A stretch of DNA of 64,000 bases from Xanthobacteraceae bacterium (GTDB lineage Bacteria; Pseudomonadota; Alphaproteobacteria; Rhizobiales; Xanthobacteraceae), in the NCBI GenBank assembly GCA_019635585.1, contig JAHBZE010000002.1, positions 1,076,007 through 1,140,006 of the forward strand. The letters run 5' to 3'. The first letter of the stretch is position 1, and every line of letters begins with the position of its first letter. Made by a program: the position numbers and the translations under genes. Positions 58,456 to 64,000 of this stretch are shown piece after piece. Under the pieces are notes generated by a model, which saw nothing but the letters and a program-made list of their open reading frames with translations, had not been told where the DNA came from and made no database searches.

Positions 58456-59102
58456 TGTCCGGCCTTTCGCTCTCGCTTCCGCGCATACATCGCAGTATCG
58501 GCGCGCTCCAACGCGGAAGCGAGTGTATCGTCTCCCGACAGCATTACCCCGCCGATAGAGACGCCAATCGCGAGCTTCTCACCTTCGACTTCGAACACCA
58601 TCTGCTCCACCAGCACTTCAAGCGCACGCATCTTTGCCGCCATTTGCGCTGCATCCAGATTCCACAGCACCAGTGCGAGCTCGTCACCGCCAAGCCGCGC
58701 CGCGATGTCGGACGCGCGAACGCTGCCGAGCAACAGCCGCGCGGTCTCCTGCAACACCACGTCGCCGACCGCGTGGCCATACTTGTCGTTGATCGGCTTG
58801 AAGCGGTCGAGATCGAGATAAAGCAGCGCCGCCGAACCGCCGTAGCGCTTGAGATAGGCAATCGCCTGCGCAAATGCCCGCTCGAAACCGCGCCGGTTCA
58901 AAAGACCCGTGAGCGGATCTTCATGAGCGGATTTTTCCAGCGCTTCGATTCGCGCTTCCGAATGCTTGAGTTCTTCGCGAAGCCGCTCGATCTCGGCGGC
59001 AAGCGGCGCGGGAACCGGCGCGGACTGCGTCCGTTCACGCGGCGCAGCAACGCCGCGCTTCGCTTGTCCGGCCCTTTTATTTCGTGGTTTTTCTCGCGGC
59101 AT
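58452..59102 (-). CDS. Diguanylate cyclase-like GGDEF protein (cytoplasmic)
   Basis: The product is 216 residues from MPREKPRNKRAGQAKRG. A basic N-terminus, a coiled coil (about 45-72) and a complete GGDEF domain follow: EDPLTGLLNRRGFERAF, LYLDLDRFKPINDKYGH and ARLGGDELALVL. The active-site variant GGDEL keeps the Gly-Gly-Asp-Glu core, so cyclase activity is possible. No inhibitory RxxD site stands out. A GTG 16 codons upstream (59150) is an alternative start. Confidence 0.87.
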   Translation of the reverse strand: MPREKPRNKRAGQAKRGVAAPRERTQSAPVPAPLAAEIERLREELKHSEARIEALEKSAHEDPLTGLLNRRGFERAFAQAIAYLKRYGGSAALLYLDLDRFKPINDKYGHAVGDVVLQETARLLLGSVRASDIAARLGGDELALVLWNLDAAQMAAKMRALEVLVEQMVFEVEGEKLAIGVSIGGVMLSGDDTLASALERADTAMYARKRERKAGQ

Positions 59103-59198
59103 TAACGATTGTTCTCGTCGCGCAAGCGACTCTTCTTGCAAGCAACCCACCCTCTCTTATAATCCCGCGCTTTCCAAGTGTCGTGGGGCAGGCAATTT

Positions 59199-59687
59199 AT
59201 GGGCGCGGGAAAACCGGCCGTCGCAATCATCATGGGCAGTCAGTCCGACTGGGAGACCATGAAGCACGCGGCGCAGACGCTCGACGATTTCGGCATCAAG
59301 CACGAGAGTCTGGTCGTGTCGGCGCACCGCACGCCTGACCGGCTTTATGATTTTGCGAAGTCCGCGCGCGCGAAGGGCTTCAAGGTCATCATCGCGGGCG
59401 CTGGTGGCGCCGCGCATCTGCCGGGCATGACCGCGTCACTGACAGCGCTTCCCGTGTTCGGCGTGCCAGTGAAATCGAAGGCGCTCAAGGGCGTCGACAG
59501 TTTTCTTTCGATCGCGCAGATGCCGGCCGGAATTCCCGTTGGCACGCTTGCGATCGGCGAAGCCGGCGCGAAGAACGCGGGGCTCCTTGCCGCTGCGGTG
59601 CTGGCACTTTCCGATTCTTCGCTTGCAAAGAAGCTCGATGCCTTCCGCGCGAAGCAGACCAAGAAAATCCCGCTGAGACCGAAATGA
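59199..59687 (+). CDS. purE: N5-carboxyaminoimidazole ribonucleotide mutase
   Basis: Class I PurE of purine synthesis, 162 residues from [21 protein letters not shown]. The active-site motifs [17 protein letters not shown] and [11 protein letters not shown] and the histidine/serine set are present. It is 10 bases upstream of purK, with which it acts in sequence: PurK carboxylates AIR and PurE moves the carboxylate. Confidence 0.97.
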   Translation: MGAGKPAVAIIMGSQSDWETMKHAAQTLDDFGIKHESLVVSAHRTPDRLYDFAKSARAKGFKVIIAGAGGAAHLPGMTASLTALPVFGVPVKSKALKGVDSFLSIAQMPAGIPVGTLAIGEAGAKNAGLLAAAVLALSDSSLAKKLDAFRAKQTKKIPLRPK

Positions 59688-59697
59688 CCCGACCGAA

Positions 59698-60789
59698 ATG
59701 ACGACCTTGCACAAACCGCTCGCGCCCGACGCGACTATCGGCATCCTTGGCGGCGGCCAACTCGGCCGCATGCTGGCGCTTGCCGCGCACGAACTCGGCT
59801 TCCGCGTGCATATCTATTCCGACAAGAAGGATTCCTGCGCCTTCGACGTCGTGAGGAATTCCACCTGCGCGCCGTTCGACAACTGGGCGCGGCTCGCGGA
59901 TTTTCTCAACACGGTCGATGCCGTCACCTACGAGTTCGAGAACATTCCGGCGGAAACCGCGGCGTTCGTCTCCGCGCGCAAGCCCCTGTTTCCGAGCGCG
60001 GACGTGCTCGCGACCACGCAGGACCGCGTGAAGGAAAAGCGTTTCGTCAATTCGCTGAAAATCGCGACCGCGCCGTTCGCGCCGGTGAACTCGTCGATGG
60101 AGCTGTCGGCGGCGTTTGCCAAGATCGGCATGCCCGCGATCCTGAAGACCGCCCGCATGGGCTATGACGGCAAGGGCCAGGTGAAGCTGGATAAAGGCGA
60201 TGATCTCGGCAGCGCCTGGCGCTCAATCGGCGAGAAGCCCGCAGTGCTCGAAGGTTTCGTGAAATTCGAGCGCGAGATTTCGGTGGTGATCGCACGCGGC
60301 GCTGATGGCAAGACCGTAGCCTACGAGCCGATCGAAAACGTACACCGCGACCACATTCTTCACACCTCGACCGTGCCTGCGAAACTTCCGCCCGCGGTTT
60401 CGAAAGAAGCGATCAACATCGCGACCAAGATCGCAAAGGCACTGAACTATGTAGGTGTGCTCGCGGTCGAAATGTTCGTCGCCAAGAAAGGCGCGAAGCG
60501 CGAGTTGCTGGTGAACGAAATCGCGCCGCGCGTGCACAATTCCGGCCACTGGACCATCGACGGGGCGATTGCGAGCCAGTTCGAGCAGCACATCCGCGCG
60601 GTTGCGGGCTGGCCACTAAACGCCGCAAAGCGCGTCGGCAAGTCCGTCACCATGAGGAACCTGATCGGCGACGAAGTGCTCGGCTGGGAAAAACTCGCGA
60701 AAGAGCCCGGCGCCTCCGTGCATCTTTACGGCAAGGGCGCTGCCAAGCCCGGCCGCAAGATGGGCCATGTGACGCGGGTGAAGGTTTAG
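59698..60789 (+). CDS. purK: N5-carboxyaminoimidazole ribonucleotide synthase
   Basis: An ATP-grasp carboxylase, 363 residues. GILGGGQLGRMLALAA is the N-terminal fold, FENIP(AE) and DRVKEKRFV precede the ATP-grasp core (ILKTARMGYDGKGQVKL, VLEGFVKFEREISVVIARG), with NEIAPRVHNSGHWTIDG as the metal and substrate loop. Its stop overlaps the convergent tartrate dehydratase stop (TTAG). Confidence 0.96.
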   Translation: MTTLHKPLAPDATIGILGGGQLGRMLALAAHELGFRVHIYSDKKDSCAFDVVRNSTCAPFDNWARLADFLNTVDAVTYEFENIPAETAAFVSARKPLFPSADVLATTQDRVKEKRFVNSLKIATAPFAPVNSSMELSAAFAKIGMPAILKTARMGYDGKGQVKLDKGDDLGSAWRSIGEKPAVLEGFVKFEREISVVIARGADGKTVAYEPIENVHRDHILHTSTVPAKLPPAVSKEAINIATKIAKALNYVGVLAVEMFVAKKGAKRELLVNEIAPRVHNSGHWTIDGAIASQFEQHIRAVAGWPLNAAKRVGKSVTMRNLIGDEVLGWEKLAKEPGASVHLYGKGAAKPGRKMGHVTRVKV

Positions 60790-61949
60790 GCTCCCATCAT
60801 CGGCTTCATCACCGCATAGAGCGCGTTCTTCGCCTCGAACCCGATGCCCGGAATCTCCGGCATCTTCACGCGGCTGTCTTTCACCGGCGTGTCGTCGGCA
60901 AAACCGCCGAACGGCGCGAACACCTGCGGATAGGATTCGTTGCCGCCGAGCCCGAGACCGGTCGCAATATTCAGCGCGAACTGATGCCCGCCATGCGGCA
61001 CGCAGCGGCGCGGCGACCAGCCATGCTGCTTCAACATCGCAAGCGTCCGCAGATATTCGACGAGGCCGTAAGAGAGCGCCGGATCCATCTGCAGAATGTC
61101 GCGGTCGGCGCGCAGGCTGCCATGGCGGATGAGGTTGCGCGCATCCTGCATCGAGAACAGGTTTTCGCCGGTCGCAATCGGCCCCGCATATTCGGACGCA
61201 AGCGCCGCGTGCAGCAGATAATCGAGCGGATCGACTGGCTCCTCATACCAGCGAAGACTGAGCGGCGCGATCGCGCGCGCGTAGTCGAGCGCGGTTTGCA
61301 GGTCGAAGCGGCCGTTCACGTCGACGCAGAGCTTTTGCCCGTCGCCGCCCACGACTTTCAGCGCCGTCTCGATGCGTGCCACGTCTTCGCGCAAAGGCAC
61401 GCCGCCGATCTTCATCTTCACGGTCGAATATCCGAGATCAAGATAGCGCTTCATCTCGTCGGAAAGCGATTTCAGCTCTTCGCCCGGATAGTAGTAACCA
61501 CCCGCCGCATAAACCCACGCGGTCTCGTCCGCCTTGCCGCCGTTGTAGCGATCCGCGAGCAACTTCCAGAGCGGCACGCCTTCGGCTTTCGCGACCGCAT
61601 CCCACAGCGCCATGTCGAGCACACCCACGGCAACGCTGCGCTCGCCGTGCCCGCCCGGTTTCTCGTTCTGCATCATCGCGGCCCAGGCCTTGGCCGGATC
61701 GATGAAGCCGCGTGCGTCTTCCAGGTCCTTCGCCGCCTTGAGCCGCGGAATGAAGCGCTCGCGCAGCAACCCCTGCGGCGCATAGCGGCCGTTCGAGTTG
61801 AAGCCGAAGCCGGTGACGGGCTTGCCCTCGCGGATCACGTCCGTCTCGATCGCGACCACGCTCGCGGTCATGGTCGAGAAGTCGATGAAGGCGTTGCGGA
61901 TCGAGGACGAGATCGGAACGACAATGTCGGTGATTTTGGTAATTTTCAT
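60786..61949 (-). CDS. tarD: D(-)-tartrate dehydratase, enolase superfamily
   Basis: Dehydrates D-tartrate to oxaloacetate. It is 387 residues from MKITKITDIVVPISSSIRNAFIDF. Catalytic residues align with the Bradyrhizobium enzyme: KMK at 178-180, metal ligands Asp210, Glu236 and Glu262, and the acid/base His319 in PHGGHQ. NEKPGGHGERSVAVG and YAAGGYYYPG are near-identical to that family as I remember it. Enzymes of this fold are hard to tell apart, but the match is long. No tartrate uptake gene is visible nearby. Confidence 0.85.
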   Translation of the reverse strand: MKITKITDIVVPISSSIRNAFIDFSTMTASVVAIETDVIREGKPVTGFGFNSNGRYAPQGLLRERFIPRLKAAKDLEDARGFIDPAKAWAAMMQNEKPGGHGERSVAVGVLDMALWDAVAKAEGVPLWKLLADRYNGGKADETAWVYAAGGYYYPGEELKSLSDEMKRYLDLGYSTVKMKIGGVPLREDVARIETALKVVGGDGQKLCVDVNGRFDLQTALDYARAIAPLSLRWYEEPVDPLDYLLHAALASEYAGPIATGENLFSMQDARNLIRHGSLRADRDILQMDPALSYGLVEYLRTLAMLKQHGWSPRRCVPHGGHQFALNIATGLGLGGNESYPQVFAPFGGFADDTPVKDSRVKMPEIPGIGFEAKNALYAVMKPMMGA

Positions 61950-62052
61950 GGGCCGCGAAATAGCAAACCGCCTTGCCGCCGTCATCGGCGGCCCGCGCAT
62001 GGCATCCTGCCCGCCGCCGCTTTAGGATCAGGCAAAATCGGGAGGTGAAGGC

Positions 62053-62263
62053 ATGTTCGGGGCGGTGGCCGGTGGCGCAATGGGCGGGCTTAGGCGCCGT
62101 GGTCGGGGCGCTGTTTCAGATCGTCCAGATCGTCAATCTGGGCCTGCTTTCGCAGGGCTATGCCTATGCCTCCGGCCGCATCCTGGGCGGCCTCGTGGTC
62201 GGCGCGGCCTTCGGGGCGCTCCTCGCCTTCCTTCGGAACCAGATCGCCGGGTTGAAACGCTGA
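62053..62263 (+). pseudogene. Small glycine-zipper membrane protein, frameshifted in this sequence
   Basis: The well-placed GGGAGG ribosome site leads to ATG 62053 ([13 protein letters not shown]). The matching membrane protein continues only in a different frame as [46 protein letters not shown] and ends at 62263. Joining the two frames near 62085-62095 gives one sensible product of about 69 residues with two helices and Gly-zipper repeats. A one-base indel, real or from sequencing, is therefore likely. A GTG at 62045 in the second frame is an alternative start. Confidence 0.5.
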
Positions 62264-62382
62264 TCCCGACCCCGCGCGGGGCGACCGGGATTGGACAATT
62301 TAAGAACCTTCTGATACGCACCCGGCCTCTAGCGGAGCGATTGCCCCGCTTACCCAAAAACCCAGGTTTTCTAGGAGCACAC

Positions 62383-62700
62383 GTGCAGGTTCTCGTTCGC
62401 GACAATAACGTCGATCAGGCTCTCAAGGCGCTGAAAAAGAAGATGCAGCGCGAGGGCATTTTCCGCGAAATGAAGCTGCGCGGCCACTACGAAAAGCCGT
62501 CCGAAAAGAAAGCCCGCGAGAAGGCGGAAGCCGTGCGCCGTGCGCGCAAGCTTGCCCGCAAGAAATTGCAGCGCGAAGGCCTGCTCCCCTCGAAGCCCGC
62601 GAAGCCGGCCTTCGGTGCGGGCGGTGCTCGTGGCGGTGCCGGCGGCAATCGTGGTGGCGGTCAGGGCGGCGGCTTCGGTTCGCGGCCCCCGCGCAGCTAA
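62383..62700 (+). CDS. rpsU: 30S ribosomal protein S21
   Basis: The product is 105 residues from a GTG preceded by [57 protein letters not shown]. The core bS21 matches the alphaproteobacterial form. The C-terminus extends about 35 residues with Gly/Arg-rich repeats ([18 protein letters not shown]), which could bind RNA. A leader of about 115 bases with a hairpin near 62262-62295 precedes it. Confidence 0.95.
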   Translation: MQVLVRDNNVDQALKALKKKMQREGIFREMKLRGHYEKPSEKKAREKAEAVRRARKLARKKLQREGLLPSKPAKPAFGAGGARGGAGGNRGGGQGGGFGSRPPRS

Positions 62701-62719
62701 GCTCTACGAAATCGAAATA

Positions 62720-62757
62720 CGAAACGGGCGGCCTGATGGGCCGCCCGTTTTGTTTTG
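62720..62757 (+). terminator. Terminator after rpsU
   Basis: The hairpin AACGGGCGGCC / GGCCGCCCGTT (62723-62749) with loop TGATG is followed by TTGTTTTG, about 22 bases past the stop. Confidence 0.9.
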
Positions 62758-62783
62758 TCCGTTCGTTAGTCGGTTGAGCGGCG

Positions 62784-64000
62784 TTAGAGCGCCTTAACGA
62801 TGTTCTCCACCATCTTCTTCGCGTCGGCGAACAGCATCATGGTGTTATCCTTGAAGAAGAGTTCGTTTTCGACACCGGCATAGCCCGAGCCCATGCCGCG
62901 CTTGATGAAAAGCACAGTCTTCGCCTTTTCGACGTCGAGCACCGGCATGCCGAAGATCGGCGATTTCGGATCGGTCTTGGCGGAAGGATTGGTCACGTCG
63001 TTCGCGCCGATCACGAAGGCGACGTCGGCCTGCGCAAATTCGGAGGTTGATGTCTTCGAGCTCAGACACTTCGTCGTAGGGCACCGTTGGCTTCGGCGAG
63101 TAGCACGTTCATGTGCTTGGCATGCGGCACGACCGGATGGATCGCGTATTTCACGCTCGACGCCTTCTTCTTTCAGCTTGTCCGCCATTTCGCGCGGCGC
63201 GTGGCTCTCTTCGCGCCATTCACTGTTACCGTAACCTGGTACGATGGTGACCTTCTGTTTGCATTCTTCCGCTGATGTAGGCGCGTCTTCTGCCGAGCCC
63301 TGCTTCACCGGGAGCGCGTCTCGACTGTGCCACTGGCTGCCCGAAGTCTCGCCGCCGAAGCCACCGAGGATGACCGGTGGGCTCCGGTTCGTCCCCGCCA
63401 CTTTATGATGTAGGACAGGATCGCCGGACGAACCGACCAGCGCGCCGGTGTGATCAGCGCCGCATTGCCGAGCGTGAAGCCGATGCCGGCGGCATTTCTT
63501 GAAGTACGAGTTCCAGCATCGGACCACGACCGGCATGTCCGCGCCGCCGATCGAATGGATGATCAAGCACGCCGAAAACGAAGGCGAACAGCACGATCAG
63601 CCGAAATCGATATGGCTCTCGAAACCACGAGCCCGTAGATGAAGAACACGATCGCTGCCGCGAGCGCGGTAATGATAATGTGGCGGAACGGCAGAATGAT
63701 CGGCGCCCCGACATCTTGCTGCATTCAGCTTCGCGGTGCGATCACCGAACCGGTGAACGTAATCGCGCCGATCGCGGCACCGAGCGCCATTTCGACGAGC
63801 GAGCCCTTCGCGATCCGGACTACCGCACCGATGCGAAAGCCGAAGGCGCGTAGAGCGCGCCGGCTGCGGCCAGCACAGCCGCAGAGGCCACCAGCGAAGT
63901 GGAACGCCGCGACCAGTTACGGCATCTGCGTCATCGCGATCTTGCGCGCCATCACGGCCAATCGCGCCGCCGATGGCAAGGCCGCCGATCACCAGCGCCC
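62784..64000 (-). pseudogene. pntB: NAD(P) transhydrogenase beta subunit, many frameshifts and 5' end outside window
   Basis: The intact C-terminus (62784 to about 63045) reads EFAQADVAFVIGANDVTN, SGYAGVENELFFKDNTMMLF and KMVENIVKAL, the NADP-binding domain III. Further upstream the family sequence is found in pieces spread over three frames: VPYDEVSELEDIN, PVKQGSAEDA, ILGGFGGETSG, GALVGSSG, GGADMPVVV, APIILPFR, GSLVEMALGAAIGAITFTGSV and ALVIGGLAIGGAIG. The window ends about 100 bases from the expected start. The many single-base indels look like sequence or assembly errors rather than an old decayed gene. Confidence 0.85.

Overview
The window reads as a core chromosomal segment of an alphaproteobacterium of the order Hyphomicrobiales (Rhizobiales), closest in flavour to Nitrobacteraceae/Xanthobacteraceae. 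The reasons are the high GC content, the ruvCAB-ybgC-tolQRAB-pal-cpoB-tilS-ftsH-glmM gene order, the zapA-6S RNA-5-FCL order, the tkt-gap-pgk-fba cluster, RcdA and DUF1013/TrcR-type cell-cycle proteins, CtrA-like TTAA-N7-TTAA boxes, and a D-tartrate dehydratase that closely resembles the Bradyrhizobium enzyme as I remember it. The species cannot be fixed from sequence reading alone. I saw no tRNA, rRNA, CRISPR array, prophage or transposase.

Layout. 1-3.5 kb: serC-serA (minus strand, serC with a structured leader) and two outer-membrane beta-barrels. 3.8-17.1 kb: a minus-strand envelope, division and recombination block (ruvC, ruvA, a small membrane protein, ruvB, ybgC, tolQRAB, pal, cpoB, tilS, ftsH, glmM). 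17.2-22.0 kb: two transporters, yebC, a YmdB-type phosphoesterase, 5-FCL, 6S RNA, zapA and a DUF4164 protein. 22.1-27.8 kb: plus-strand glycolysis and pentose-phosphate genes (tkt, gap, pgk, class I fba) with a 33-codon membrane ORF after gap. 27.9-33.2 kb: a ThiE-like protein, a Sel1 protein, efp, suhB and a MotA/MotB-like pair. 33.2-43.3 kb: an MsbA-type ABC exporter, rpmE, an RcdA-family gene with an upstream CtrA box and candidate sRNA, a quinone oxidoreductase, an EAL protein with a degenerate GGDEF domain, yqgE, a DsbD-alpha-like protein, a peroxiredoxin and two DUF465 genes. 43.4-55.7 kb: a His/Lys-rich secreted protein, a cold-shock protein, and acyl-CoA and flavin metabolism (thioesterase, FAD dehydrogenase, enoyl-CoA hydratase, two acyl-CoA synthetases, AhpD-like protein, SDR), then the DUF1013 regulator. 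55.9-62.7 kb: ispH, thrB, rnhA, a GGDEF protein with a coupled 34-codon ORF, purE-purK, D-tartrate dehydratase, a frameshifted small membrane protein, and rpsU. 62.8-64 kb: pntB, whose upstream part (above about 63045) is full of indels.

Themes. The tol-pal block, zapA, ruvCAB, rcdA and the DUF1013 gene all concern envelope constriction and the cell cycle. CtrA-like boxes occur before tolQ, pal, rcdA and the His/Lys protein, which points to cell-cycle control. Two c-di-GMP proteins add a signalling layer. The most interesting unexplained features are the CtrA box plus hairpin-rich, terminator-ended stretch upstream of rcdA, two tiny single-helix membrane ORFs tied to gap and to a GGDEF gene, an orphan stator-like pair, and tandem palindromes between ftsH and glmM. 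The last kilobase looks like poor sequence rather than biology.
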